Positions 1 through 12,307 of a DNA stretch of 64,000 nt are shown one piece after another. The translations under genes were made by a program, and so were the position numbers. Source of the DNA: Uranotaenia lowii (lineage: Eukaryota; Arthropoda; Insecta; Diptera; Culicidae). Numbering within the stretch: position 1 is the first letter of the stretch; every line of letters begins with the position of its first letter. Below the pieces are notes generated by a model. The model ran no database searches and had not been told where the DNA came from. It was given only the letters and a program-made list of their open reading frames with translations. The stretch spans positions 112,592,683 through 112,656,682 of the forward strand of contig NC_073693.1 of NCBI RefSeq assembly GCF_029784155.1. The letters run 5' to 3'.

Positions 1-3000
1 TGAGAAATTAGTATGAATAAGGGAAAATCACGTTTTTGACAGCCAAGCCAAAATTTATTAGGAAAATACTTTCAATGTGAAGAATATAAACCATTAGACC
101 GCAATGCTATGTATGAAAATTTTAAATTCTTTAATTTTTACGCCACCCATAAATTTTTTTGATTGCTTTTGCTGCCAGAAATAGCAATCAAAATTTTGAA
201 AGCGATCCATCCAGTCCTGAATGAGCGCAACGAGTTTTAATTTTGTATGGAAATTTGTATGGAAAAACAAAATTTGTCATTCAAAAATCGCAAAAGATGT
301 GCTGAAATTTTCAAAAAATATAACTTTGGATGAAATTTTTTCCTTGATTCTTGCAGTACAAGACAAGTGAACGTAGCACAAACCTTACTGGTACCCTTGA
401 AAAGATATTTAATGTTATGTTAATTACTTTTTCAATATTTTTTTTTATTTTTGCGGTTTTGGCTACTTATTTAAAAGCTGTGTAACCGTAGAGTGATCAT
501 TAAAAATTTCAAAAACTTTTTCGCATAGCTAGGGATTTAATTAATTTATATAACCTTTGCAAACACATTTCATCAATCTAATACAAGCTTTAGCAAGCAA
601 AGTCTGTAATTTTTCAATACTTGATTGAGATTCAGATTTTTTGAGATTCAGATTTTTTATTTTGAAATGGTTACAACTTTTTTCATGAAATGGCTGCTTG
701 TCATGTGAACAAAAAAAGAAGCTTAAGAATAGTCAAAACCAAAAATCAAAAACCAACTTCATTTCAGGCTAAATTGAGTTTTCTGGATGATTTAAAGTGC
801 AAATATTCATACAAATTTTCAGACAAAATTGAAACGAGTTGCGCTAACTCAGGAATTGACCAAATAATCTCAAATTTTACACTGCTTCTTGAAGACCTAA
901 AAGGCATCGAAAAAAATATGGGAGAAAAATTAATTTTTTTGCAGCGGTCTAATAAACCATACTACCTATTTTTTCGAAAATAAAAGAATTTGTAAACGAT
1001 TTAGAAATAGGAGACTTTTGACTTTGAATGTTCCATTTTGAGACATGACATCACCATAACTTTGTTGCAATGCCAACTAATCAAAAAAGGTGTAAATTTT
1101 GAATTGGGGCATAATTTAGAGCCGTTATTCAACATTTTTTAAAGCTTTCCGCAAATAACCTGCAAGTAAGTAAATACCAAAAAAAATCAGCAATTGTGCT
1201 GCTGATAGAGCTGACGGATAGTGAAAGAGTTTGAGATATTCATAACAGAAATTAAAGTGTTTTTAATCGTTGAAAAGCCGTGATACTTTTTCAATGATAA
1301 CATTTGATTAAAGATTACATTTTGAATTAATTTATTTTTTTTTTTCCAAAAACCATACTTTTATTAAATTGTGTTGATAATTTTCGAAACGGATAATAAA
1401 TTATTTTGAGTTAATTTTGAATAACATATTTATGACTGGCGCAATCAATACAGTCATTTGTTATAAAACCTATATATTTTGTATTTTTCAACTTTTCCAT
1501 AAGCCCAAAGTTTGTGACACACTTCATATAATAGTGACACGAAAAAAGGAATTTGAAACCCATAAAATTTTAATTTTCTTTACTCCTTTGACTCCAAGGC
1601 ATTTTAAACGTTATTACACTCTATTTCAAGTTTCAGACAGTTAGTGTCTGAACACGACACAAAGATGTAAATCACATATTATAGCTATTTTCCATGGTTA
1701 ATTAATTTTATTCAAATTGAAGCTGTCAATAGTCCAAACTAACTTTTTTTTTAAATTTTTTATTGAGTTACGAGGTTATATGAATAAAACACTAGCAATG
1801 ACTTTTGCTGTTTTCGAGAAGTCTCATGAGGTTAATCCTTCGATAAGCTGGAATTTTATTTCTGTAGCAGTGTAAAGTAAATATTTCTTTGGGATTTTCA
1901 TTCATAGTTTTTAAAAATTTTTTCAAATTATGCAATATGTATTTTAAGAAAGTGAAAGCTAGTGAAGCAATTTCTAGTTTCTTATTCTTATCACCTATAG
2001 TATGAAGTTTGAGAATGCTCCTGAAGTTTTTCCTCAACCATTATTGTCAAAACTGCCATTTTGATTATTTTTTTTTAAACATTAACAAAATTTTTATTCC
2101 AGATTGAACTGCAGTTTTGATTTAGTCTTATGCCGTATTTGTTTTTACCCTGATAGTACACTAGTTGTGAACTTAGTGCTGTCAAAGCGTTTTTTTAAAT
2201 GAAGATGACAGCAATTAGTTCCCCACTGGTTGGCAGTGAAAAACAAATACAGCGTTAGTCAAGTTTCAAATGAATATTTAACTCTTGATGAGTTTATAAA
2301 CATCAGTTCATTGCTTAGAAATTGTTCATTAAAATTATATTATTTAATTTTTTTATTTAATTTTTAGTGTAGCATGATTTTCAATCTGTTCCAACTTTAA
2401 AGCTTTTCAGCTCTTGCCAACGCTGTTCTTCGAACAGTTTCAACCTTTCAGCTAAAGCGACCTCAAGTTTCATTTATAACGAACCAGAAGACCCCAACAG
2501 CAAATTAATATCAATTTCACGACCAACCGTTACATCGACTAACCGCGTCAATCTACGAAAAATACGCGCCCAACGGGTAGTCAATGATTGCATACCAACA
2601 GGGGCATTCGATCATAGCTCCCCGAAGAAGCTTCGGTCGACAAAGATGCAAAAGCAGCATGGCAAAAGTCGATCATTAAATAGGGTTTTGCTTCTCGTTT
2701 TAATTTTGTTTTCTTTCTACACTGGTGCTTTGATTAAAGCTGATAGATTCGCATGTTTCTTAAATGTTTAGCTGGATTTGTGATTTTTCTCCAAAGAGAA
2801 TTTTATTGGTGAGATTAAATTTTCAGATCACATACGGTAAATAAATTTGAAAATGTTTCCATGAGTGGATTGAAATACACTAGTTTGGAAATGAAAGAGT
2901 CATGAATGTTTAAAAACTCAGAAATTCAATCTATATTATACTATAATTTTTAACAGAAGATTGCCGATTGCCGTCACATGCATCCTTCCACAGAAGCCAA

Positions 3001-4431
3001 GATCAATTGAGCATAAAACATGAGTCTGTCAAAATGAACTGTCTCCGCCAGCCAGCAGCTTAAGAGACAATGATAATTCCTCAACAAGCTCTTGGCCGGT
3101 GTGCCCTAGAGTGTGCGGAAAAGGACCAATTCAAAGCTCAACTCATCATCTTCATCCCGGCTGCAAAGAGTTGAAAGTGGCGGGTATGGAAAATTTGAAA
3201 ACCAAACCGAAGCTGAACTGAGTTGTAGGTACCGACTCTTGTAAGAAGAGTACGGCAAAACCAAAAAGTGCATGATGAAGTTTAATCCTGGGAAAGCACA
3301 CCCGTTAGGAGATATCAAGAATGGGAGGCCACAGGAGGATGAATGAAAAAAAAGCACCAAAACTGCGGCCAGACGTCCAAAGAGTATTTGCTCGGCACAA
3401 AAGCAAAACCAAGAGTTAAAAAATGATAGTAGAAAAAAAAGTGAACTGCTCCATCCAGCTCCAGCTCTAAAAACTCTCGTACCGTGTATAATAGTAGCCG
3501 AAAAGCATTTGCAATCAGCCGGGCAAACCATCCGAAAGTAGTGATATGTAGGCAAAAACGAGAATTGAAGTATTCAGTGTCTAGACACCGACTAGACTGT
3601 TTAACTACCATCGTCACTCTCTTTTATTCGGAGTGTTTGCGCCATGCCACCCCCTCCCAAACTACCCACTTTGAACCAGCCCAAAAACGAACGGGTGGAT
3701 CCTTTCAAAGCCTCACTGGCTGCCGAGCGACGGCCGTAGGATTTCACAGGCTGTTTTCCTTCACCCGTTCATCCCCCCATTCCATTGAGTCCCTGCTCCA
3801 GCTGCCGACCAGGGAATTATTTCCAGTTATCACTACTGGTGAACAACCAGCACCCGCACCCGCACTTCTCATTGCATGTGCTTGTCACTTGCCGGCACCC
3901 ACTTGAATGAGTGTTTGTGTATGTGTGTCGCCTATCTGTTTGTGTGGCTCCCTGGAAAGCCTCCTTTCCTTACGCTTGACAATTCAACAGCGGCAAAACA
4001 TGACGAGTCCAACTTTGCTGCTGCGTTTGCGTTGCATCTAAGTCCTCTGGTTACAGTATTGTGTGGTTTTATGAATGAAATCTTATTCTCGTTTGAAAAG
4101 CAAAACATTTACATGAGCCACTTCCAAAGCTTTGAAATAGGATGAAATTCTCACTTTTACCCAAACTAAGTGTGTTCGTTTTTTTAGTGAACTTCGTTCA
4201 CTGAACGATCAAGTATCTTCTCATTCATTGCTTTGAAAATTTAAAATTTTTCGTCTATGAACTGTCATGTTTTAATAGGGGCTTCGACAGAACTCAACGA
4301 CGCAGGCAAGAAGTGCCAAATTTAGGTTTGTTTTAACCCTCATCCATCCCCTAAATCTTTACACGTTACAGTCCCTGGAGTGTCAATTTGACACACAAAC
4401 CAATACATTTCTCTTGATCCTTAAGTTTTTT
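1..4431. other. AT-rich non-coding stretch, no gene recognised
   Basis: Long A/T runs and frequent stops in all frames. The longest open frames (for example 690-983, 97 codons) have low-complexity composition and match no family I know. Two stretches, about 2390-2700 and 2960-4080, are clearly richer in G and C and look like unique sequence. They could be conserved non-coding DNA or a decayed element, but I see no splice-bounded exon in them. Confidence 0.5.
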
Positions 4432-5549
4432 TTTACAAAATTTAAAGCTTTGGAAGCTTCGTAATGTAACTCAATTTTTTTCTCAGATATTATTCACCAA
4501 CAGCACTTTAGTTTTCCATTGTCCAAAGTCTAAGAAAAAAAATACGATGAATACATGCTTCGGAAAAGAGACTGTATATCTGCTAGGAAATGCTAAAAAA
4601 AATTAACTTTGAGTCCAAGAAAGCTTAAGTTAGAAACTATTCGTTGCACTTAAAATATATTTTTTTTAAATTTATAAGATCATGGCCCCAAAAAATGTAA
4701 AAAAGGTGATGTAAAAACTGTACTTTTCAATCAATGAACCGTCAAATTTTGTTTGAGTCAAACCAGATAAATTTCGAAAATAGGATTTAAAAGCTTACGT
4801 AATTTGGAACTGTTTAACATCATTAGATTTTAAAAATATGAAACACAAATTTTTTGACGTATTTTCAAACGTAGCTGTTTTTTTTTTTTACTTTTTGTCA
4901 TGCATTTTAATTAAACTTTGCGTTGAATTTTGAACAAAAATAAGCCAAATTACGTAAACTTTAAAATTCTCTTTTAAAAAATTATCTGGTATGACTCAAA
5001 CAAATTTTGACGGTCCATTGATTGAAATGTACGGTTTTTACAACACTTTTTTACCCATTTTTTGTAGTGATGATCTTAAAAAAAATAAAACCCTTATGTA
5101 AAACGTATAGTTTTTAACTTCAGCTTTCCTGGACTTTCAGTGATTTTTTTTAACAGTCCGTTGCAGATCTACAGTTTTCTTCGGTACATATTTTTTCGAT
5201 TTTTTTATTTTTAGACTTTGAAAAACAGAAAACTGAATTGTTGTAGGTGAACAACGTCCAGGAAACACATTTGAGTTACAGTGAGGGGCAAAATAAAGTG
5301 TCCAAATTATTTTTTTCAATTTCTTTTATTTTTCTGGTTAAAATTCAACGAAAACACATCGTAATCATTTTTAAAATATTGTTTATTATGTTCTTTTCAA
5401 TTTTTGTTAATGTTGCACTGAAAAAAAAAGAAAGTTTTTCTGATAGATAAAAAAACAGTTAATATTCCAAAAAAAAAAATAGGGGCAAAATAAAGTGTCC
5501 AGATCAGTACAGCTTCAAATAATTCAAACTGAAGGCAAACGAGAACGAT

Positions 5550-5999
5550 TTAATAATGGGTATGGCCTCCTTTAGCCTTCAACACCTCCTGCAAGCGCTT
5601 CGGTACACTTTCAACAAGGTTGTGCAAGTGTTGTGGGTCGAGTTCCTCCCACGCATGCTCCAGGGCATCAAAATAAGTACTTTTATTTGTCACACCAGTC
5701 TTATCAATCAGAGCATCGAGGATGGCCCACAGATTTTCGATGGGGTTCAGATCAGGACTTTGTGAAGGCCATTCAAGGGGTTTGATGTGGCAGAAACGGG
5801 AAAATGACGTCATCAGATTGGCCGTATGCTTCGGATCGTTATTCTGCTGTAAAACGAAGCGCTCTTCGAGGCCCGTCTTGATGAGGGATACCTCGAGGTT
5901 TTCCGGCAGGATATTGCAATATGGCTCAGCTGTCATGATTCCGTCAATTTTTACCAAATTGCCCACCCCACCCCAAGAAAAGCACCCCCACACCATCAC
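5550..5999 (-). pseudogene. Tc1-type transposase, C-terminal part (left arm)
   Basis: This reads as the C-terminal half of a Tc1-family DDE transposase, the nuclear enzyme that cuts and joins transposon ends at TA. About 149 codons are open. Visible motifs are MVWGCFSWGG near the start, QQNNDPKHTAN in the middle and PDLNPIENLWAIL near residue 84. The second catalytic position, normally D in QQDND, is N here. Counting from that position to the E of PIENLW gives the DD34E spacing. The N-terminal DNA-binding domains and the first catalytic D are absent from this arm, so it cannot encode an active enzyme. It is mirrored by the right-arm copy. Confidence 0.85.
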
Positions 6000-6134
6000 G
6001 TTACTTCCTCCGTTGCTCCGTGCTCGATACCAATCGAAAACGCTTACTGAAGAAGATAGTAAGTTGCTATCAAAATACCGGTATCTGAACTTTTCATTTA
6101 CCGTGGTTGAATTAAAAGGAATCTTTCGATTGCT

Positions 6135-6732
6135 TTGATTCAGAGGAAAACATTGTTGTGGGCTGATGAATCCAAATTTGAGCTATTCAACCGGAAGAAG
6201 CGGGATCATATGTGGCGCAAGTCGGGTGAGGAGCTCCAAAACCGCCATATCCAAGGAACAGTCAAGCACGGAGGAAGTAACGTGATGGTGTGGGGGTGCT
6301 TTTCTTGGGGTGGGGTGGGCAATTTGGTAAAAATTGACGGAATCATGACAGCTGAGTCATATTGCAATATCCTGCCGGAAAACCTCGAGGTATCCCTCAT
6401 CAAGACGGGCCTCGGAGAGCGCTTCGTTTTACAGCAGAATAACGATCCGAAGCATACGGCCAATCTGATGAGGTCATTTTCCCGTTCCTGCCACATCAAA
6501 CCCCTTGCATGGCCTTCACAAAGTCCTAATCTGAACCCCATCGAAAATCTGTGGGCCATCCTCGATGCTCTGATTGATAAGACTGGTGTAACAAATTAAA
6601 AATACTTATTTTGATGCCATGGAGCATGCGTGGGAGGAACTCGACCCACAACACTTGCACAACCTTGTTGAAAGTGTGCCGAAGCGCTTGCAGGAGGTGT
6701 TGAAGGCTGAAGGAGGCCATACCCATTATTAA
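6135..6732 (+). pseudogene. Tc1-type transposase, partial and frameshifted (right arm)
   Basis: The plus-strand copy is longer than its mirror. It begins near WADESKF, which holds the first catalytic D, then continues through MVWGCFSWGG, QQNNDPKHTAN and NLNPIENLWAIL. The second catalytic D is again N (codon AAT). An extra base near 6596 makes a stop after DKTGVTN, whereas the other arm reads on. In the shifted frame the C-terminus (YFDAMEHAWEELDPQHLHN...) continues to a stop at 6730-6732. The paired-like DNA-binding domains expected in a full enzyme of about 340 residues are missing. It is a dead fragment. Confidence 0.85.
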
Positions 6733-7038
6733 ATCGTTCTTGTTTGCCTTCAGTTTGAATTATTTGAAGCTGTACTGATCTGGACACTTTATTTTGCCCC
6801 TGTTTTTTTTGGAATATTAACTGTTTTTTTATCTATCAGAAAAACTTTCTTTTTTTTCCAGCGCAACATTAACAAAAATTGAAAAGAACATAATAAACAA
6901 TATTTTAAAAATGATTACGATGTGTTTGCGTTGAATTTTAACCAGAAAAATAAAAGAAATTGAAAAAAAATAATTTGGACACTTTATTTTGCCCCTCACT
7001 GTACGTTACAAGGTGTTCAAAACTTTAAATTTTGTAAA

Positions 7039-8431
7039 AGTTGGTTGAAAAACAAGATAGATAAAGCGGTTTTAGGTTAGCGGTTTCATTGAGGATCTCA
7101 CAAGAGTTTTTTTTATTGAATGCAACCGAATAAAATTACAAGCCGCCAAACTTTCAATACTGGCATTTTGACACTAAATAGCGGATTTGATTGATCGTTT
7201 GGAATGAATATTATTTACAAAAATTCTTCCAGAAATGTCGTCACAACTGGAGATAGGAAAAAATGCAATTTCAATGAGGGATCATCATCCAATTTTTGGA
7301 CATTGTATCTTTGTTGAAAGGTTAAACATGGTAGCATCTATGAATACTTTTTTTGTATTTTTTTAGATACCATTAAAAATCTGATGCCGGAGAAACTTTT
7401 TCGTCAATCATTCATTCTAGGAATCGGAAGATTTTCTCCACATCGGTACTGTTGGACAAAACAATTGGATGAAAAGTTTTCCTTTTTTTTTCGATTATAG
7501 TCGGTTTTTATATCTCTAAAAATCTGATTGATTCAAATAGTTGCTAATAAAATCCTTTAAAGAAATGCATTCTGGGCATGGATTGTTTAATAAACACATT
7601 TTGAAATATTCTGTACTAAAAGCTATTTGAAGTAATAATTGGCTTTATATTTCAGTGTGTATTTCAGCTGATTTCAGTGAAACACTTCTAGAGGCGGAGC
7701 TCGTTTAAAAAAGGGTGAAAAAAATTAGATAAAGTTTTATTCGAAGGAAAATCGTGTATTTAAAATAAAAATTTTAATATTAAAACAAAACTTTGTTTTC
7801 AAAATGAAAAGTGAATATATTAATTTCAAAAAAGAACACAACGTTGATTTATTATCAGCGATCAATGAAAAAATATTTGATACAAAAAAAAATATTATCA
7901 CGAGCTGCAAAGAATTTTTTGGTAAGCTCTTGTTTTTAAGATAAATTCTGAAACTAGGTTTGCAACGTGGTTTTCATCATGGGTCCAAAAAAATCTACCT
8001 CTGGGGAAAAAAGATATGAAACAAAGAAAAATATTTAAGAAATAAGGCATAAATTCGATACAAAGCTGATTTTAAAAACGATCCTCAACAAAATAACTCG
8101 TTCCATAACTTTTTTTCTCCCACGGTGGCCTTTTTTGTTCCCTCAGAGACTCGTCTTGTCTGGTCAAGAACTTTCAAGCCGTATATTAAATATTCATGTA
8201 CACCAGAAAACTAAATTGATAATTCTCACTTGTGCACTTATATTTAGCAAAATTGTAGAATATTATAAAAGTTTTGAAAATGCATGTAGTAGTTCATGGA
8301 TCAACTTTTCCGGGGACCACGAGTCATTTTGTCTTCCGCGAAAAAAGATTTTGCAGTTTCAATTTTGTTTAATTAACCCAATCGCAAATTAAAAAAAAAT
8401 TAAGGAAGTCTTAAACTCAATTGAATCTGAT
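7039..8431. other. AT-rich non-coding stretch
   Basis: No open frame with recognisable content, no clear inverted repeat and no tandem array was seen. An 85-codon frame at 8135-8392 has no recognisable motif. Confidence 0.5.
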
Positions 8432-9197
8432 ATATTTTAAAGCATGATTAATACGTCCAAGACGAAGTACATGCTGGCCTGCGGATCCGAGACCGACCGA
8501 ACCCGCTTGTCCAGTAATAACAAGGTCACGATCGACGGCGACGAGCTGGAGATAGTCGAAGACTTTGTCTATCTCGGCTCACTGGTGACCGCAGACAATG
8601 ACACCAGCCGTGAGATCCGGAGGCGAATTATCAGCGGAAGTCGTGCCTACTATGGACTCCACAAGCAACTGCGGTCGAGAAGACTTAGCCCTCGCACGAA
8701 GTGTAACCTGTATATGACGCTTATTAGACCGGTTGTTCTCTACGGGCACGAGACATGGATATTGCTCGAGGAGGACCTGCGTACACTCGGAGTATTCGAG
8801 CGACGAGTGTTAAGAACCATCTTTGGCGGCGTACAGGAGAACGGAGTGTGGAGGCGAAGGATGAACCACGAGCTCGCGCGACTCTACGGCGAACCCAGTA
8901 TCCAGAAGGTGGTGAAGGCTGGCCGGATACGCTGGGCGGGACATGTTGCGAGAATGCCGGACGACTGTCCTGCAAAACAGGTGTTCGCTACGAATCCGGT
9001 AGGAACAAGACGAGCGGGGGCGCAACGAGCGAGGTGGTTAGACCAAGTGGAGCGTGATCTGACGAACGTGGGGTGCCCGAGAAATTGGAGAACGGTAGCT
9101 ATGAACCGAGTGAATTTTAGGAATTATGTTCGTCAAGTTATGTCGTAAGACGGAATACTATGTAAATAAAATAAAATAAAATAATATTTTAAAGCAT
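8432..9197 (+). mobile_element. 5'-truncated non-LTR retrotransposon with 14-bp target duplication
   Basis: ATATTTTAAAGCAT occurs at 8432-8445 and again at 9184-9197, directly flanking a 738-base insertion (8446-9183). The insertion ends in a short AAATA-type tail. Its coding part is the end of a reverse-transcriptase ORF. This is the signature of target-primed reverse transcription with 5' truncation. Confidence 0.9.
8446..9148 (+). pseudogene. Reverse transcriptase C-terminal part of a LINE
   Basis: About 234 codons are open to the natural stop. The start lies just after the catalytic ADD box: INTSKTKYM is the post-catalytic lysine motif, followed by FVYLGSLVTADND, REIRRRIISGSRAYYGL and LIRPVVLYGHETW. 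The C-terminal tail has WAGHVARMPDD and ends in NYVRQVMS. The apparent ATG at 8444 lies in the target duplication and is not a real start. The family resembles RT proteins common in mosquito genomes; the clade is not settled. The intact frame suggests a fairly young insertion. The dead LINE at 41835-42838 may be the complementary 5' part of the same family. Confidence 0.85.
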
Positions 9198-10524
9198 AAG
9201 TCAAATTGTTTTGCAGTCATCAACACAGCTGATAAATGAAAGCAAATCTTCAAAATCTAAGTTATATTATTAAAACTTGAAATTTAAAGTTATCAAATTT
9301 CTAAACATAAGACATTTTTTTTTAGCGATGTATATCTGAAACTAGAAAATTTAGACAAGATATGAATTATTTGTTGAACATTTTATATTTAGATTTGACC
9401 TAAGTATTTAAATAAAAATTTTAATATAAAAATAATTTTACCAAAAATACAAAGCAAACAAGGAAATGAATTCCTAACATCATTTTCTTACTCAAGTTTT
9501 TTAACATTTTTTTGGAACCTGCAAAACGATTAGAATTATGCTATAAAAAGTATCTAAAATTCAATTTTGTTTGAACTTATTTAAGGATTTGTACAATAAG
9601 GAAAAATAAAAATAATAGAAAGCTACCATAACTTTTTTCGCAGAACTCAAAATTACTTGATGTCTTGATGAAAGTAGATACTTGATTCAAAATTTTTATT
9701 TTAAAATGTTATATTTTTGTTTTCAAGTTTTGTCAAAAATTTGCAGAGCTCCCTTAAATAATTTTTTTTCTCCCTTAAATAAAGTTATTTTTTTAAAACA
9801 AATGCTGTTACAAAAATAGCATATCAGGGCACACTCAAAAGTACGTTTTAAGTTCCTTGCACCTCGGGAAAAAAATTTGAGGCCTTGTATAATTTATCAA
9901 AGCTTTTTAAATGTGATGCTGAGCATTTAGAAGAATAAGAAATACAATATATTTATTTTTGATATCTTTATTGTAGATATTTTCAGCTGGTTCACCTCTT
10001 AAACACAACATAAAATTGTTACTAAAATTGGTATCTCATAGAATATTTCTTATCAGCATAACATTTTTAATGACATAAACGTTTTTGTAATCAAAGTCTT
10101 TAGCTATAAGGTAAAGGATATTAGATTTTATATTTCTTTGCTAATATTGTTGACCATCGTGAGAGGTAAACGCGTGTTACATGGTTTCCAACTTGTCGAT
10201 GTATAAAGTTAGTAGACGATGAATTAATTTTGAAGTATTAATGGTTCGTTTCAAACTATGTTCTTGTTTAATTACATTTCTTAATAAAAATCCATTCTAA
10301 AGACGAGGTAGGATTTTTGTATGTCATGTAAAGAGTTTCAATTCAAAACATTATTTAAGTTGCAAACCAAAATTAACAATTAAAAATAAGTTTCATTTCG
10401 TGGGTGATTTAGGAGTAAATAGCGACGAAGGCGAACCAAATTTCTGACTTAAATACCTTGTAAGATTTCGCTGAACAAAGGTTCCAAAGGGAATGGGTAC
10501 CGAATTTTCTCGAATGCGAGTATG
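9198..10524. other. AT-rich non-coding stretch
   Basis: Very AT-rich with no open frame of note and no structure I can support. Confidence 0.5.
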
Positions 10525-10770
10525 AAAGTTACAAAATGTTCCTCAAATCGCCTTTTTGTGACACGTTAACCGTATCACAGTTACAAATAGGGCCTCAAAT
10601 TGCCTTCTATTGACTTGAATTTCAATAAAAATCCTTAATTAGCATTTTTTGTGACATGTCAATCGGATCCCTTCTGTATAAAAGTTACAAATTGTATAAA
10701 TGTATCAAATAGCCTTCCGTGGACTTGAAGTTACAAAAAGTTCCTCAAATAGCCTTTTTGTGAAAAGTCC
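10525..10770. repeat. Short diverged direct repeats
   Basis: A block of the form AAGTTACAAA..GT..CTCAAAT.GCCTT....TGAC appears near 10527, 10579, 10681 and 10728. Spacing is irregular and copies are diverged, so this is a decayed local duplication rather than a clean tandem array. Confidence 0.45.
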
Positions 10771-10845
10771 GCTATTTTATGAATATGAAATGTGAACATC
10801 ACAAAAAGGAATATAATCAATAAATCATTTTTTGTTGCTTAGAAA

Positions 10846-11165
10846 TTGTTGAAATGTATTTTTATTTTTTATTTACATAGTATTCCGTCTCACGACATAA
10901 CTTGACGAACATAATTCCTAAAATTCACTCGGTTCATAGCAACCGTTCTCCAATTTCTCGGGCACCCCACGTTCGCCAGATCACGCTCCACTTGGTCTAA
11001 CCACCTCGCTCGTTGCGCCCCCGCTCGTCTTGTTCCTACCGGATTCGTGGCGAACACCTGTTTTGCAGGACAGTCATCCGGCATTCTCGCAACATGTCCC
11101 GCCCAGCGTATCCGGCCAGCCTTCACCACCTTCTGGATACTGGGTTCGCCGTTGTTGAAATGTAT
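10846..11165 (-). mobile_element. Second short copy of the 8446-type LINE with 14-bp target duplication
   Basis: TTGTTGAAATGTAT at 10846-10859 is repeated at 11152-11165. Between them lie 292 bases (10860-11151) matching, in reverse, the last part of the 8446-9183 element, including its 3' untranslated end. The coding part (10890-11151) gives the same C-terminal protein. Over the 78 shared C-terminal residues one substitution was noticed (T to A in ERDLxNVGCP). Near identity between two independently truncated copies implies recent activity of this family. Confidence 0.9.
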
Positions 11166-12157
11166 AATTTATACTGAAATTTCAACTGAAAACAATTTCA
11201 AGCTAACTCGCAAAGGATGGTTTTCGAAAAGAGTTTTTTTTTCATTTTGAAAAATAATTTTGTCCAACTGTATTTACTTACCACGAATTTATCACACAAT
11301 GAAAGTCAGTTGAAGCAATTCATGAATTAATTATCTAGATTAACTCAAGAACTTTTTTTAAACTTTTTTACGTTTCGTAATGTTCCTGAATAATAATTAA
11401 CATACGTCTTCGCTGCTGGCCGCTGGCTAGCTTGCTGGTATTCTAGGAAGGTTTTTTATCCCTCAGAATTTTAGGTGCTGCTAAGCAAACATCTAGGCGT
11501 GACCTCTTGGTAGCTATCATATAAAAGGGTCGCGGTTCAGATCTTGTATCAAGACTTATTTTTTGTTTCATTAGGTTGTTCGATTGCTTGAGTAAGCAAA
11601 TAAAATAGATTTGTAGCAGATTTGTAGTGGAGGGAGAAATAAAGATGAATGCCGAGAAACTGACAGCACCACATGGGCTGATGATGACCGAAGTAAGAGA
11701 AGAGAGCAGATTTTTTTTTATGTTTTTGCTGATTAAACGGTTACTTGTGAGCTGAACAGAAGGCCGTTCAAATCTGTAATTGAACTTCAAAGTTTCAACT
11801 AGAACATAAATTTTGGGCTGAATAGAACGAACTTTGGCAAATTGATTAAGTTGTGTTTGGCCTTTTTAACGACACTTTTGGTTGCTTGGGTATCCTAGCA
11901 TCGAAAGAAGGCCGGTTCAGGACGGCTGACGGTCCTGGGCGATGCTCCAAAAGATGCTGGCGTTGGGCCAGGAGGTCGGTGCAATCGGCTAAACAGTTAA
12001 AAAATGTCTGTCGAAAATGGACAACAACGCTGTATGGCAGCGGCCTAGGGAATACTGCCACTGGGATACTGGTCCATGTCGTACCAGGTGACTTATCCAC
12101 ACTTCCAATATACGTTTATCTCATAATTCTGTCTATTAGAATTCTATGAGGTTGCAT
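11166..12157. other. Intergenic, no gene recognised
   Basis: Mostly AT-rich. A GC-richer patch at about 11850-12090 is open on both strands for 84-98 codons, but neither translation resembles a family I know. It may be an old transposon remnant. Confidence 0.4.
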
Positions 12158-12307
12158 CTGGGAGGGAGAAAAAATAGGTCAAGTTTAATTAAAAAGTGCA
12201 GTATTGTTTTAAGTTCAAAATTGTGGAAGCCAATGTTTTGAATCTGAATCGGTTTTGAATTCTTGCTGGTATATTCAAACGTTTTGACCTATTTTCTCTC
12301 TGGGAGG
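12158..12307. mobile_element. 134-bp hAT-type MITE with 8-bp target duplication
   Basis: CTGGGAGG at 12158-12165 and 12300-12307 flanks 12166-12299. The ends are imperfect inverted repeats: GAGAAAAAATAGGTCAA on the left and TTGACCTATTTTCTCT on the right. An 8-bp duplication is typical of hAT superfamily elements. There is no coding capacity. Confidence 0.7.

Larger units (their letters stand above)
5279..7001. mobile_element. Palindromic Tc1-type element with TA target duplication
   Basis: The termini are perfect inverted repeats starting CAGTGAGGGGCAAAATAAAG, flanked by TA at 5277-5278 and 7002-7003. The repeats extend inward as two long arms, 5279-6013 and 6268-7001, each carrying the 3' half of the same transposase gene in opposite directions. 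A 254-base spacer (6014-6267) carries extra upstream transposase codons on the plus strand. The element is thus two tail-to-tail partial copies sharing one set of outer ends, and is clearly non-autonomous. It sits inside the right arm of a larger foldback repeat. Confidence 0.85.
4432..7038. mobile_element. Foldback (long inverted repeat) element, host of a nested Tc1-type insertion
   Basis: The left arm (4432-4807) is the imperfect reverse complement of a right arm that starts at 4945 and ends at 7038. The right arm is interrupted at 5279-7001 by another element. With the insert removed the arms are about 376 and 369 bases, so they match in length. Shared blocks include the CCAGATAA and GTCAAA(T/A)TTTG stretches near 4740 and 4990, the AAAGTCTAAGAAAA region near 4530, and TTTACAAAATTT at the extreme ends. 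There is no coding capacity. It is probably a non-autonomous foldback DNA transposon. The 137-base loop between the arms shows nothing recognisable. Confidence 0.75.

Noticed and set aside
690..983. A 97-codon open frame with an ATG in the AT-rich left end
   Set aside because: Low-complexity composition, no family resemblance, no splice or promoter context. Probably chance.
3106..3906. Overlapping open frames of 100-149 codons on both strands in a GC-richer patch
   Set aside because: None shows a domain, biased codon use or splice signals. Open frames on both strands are typical of GC-richer non-coding DNA here.
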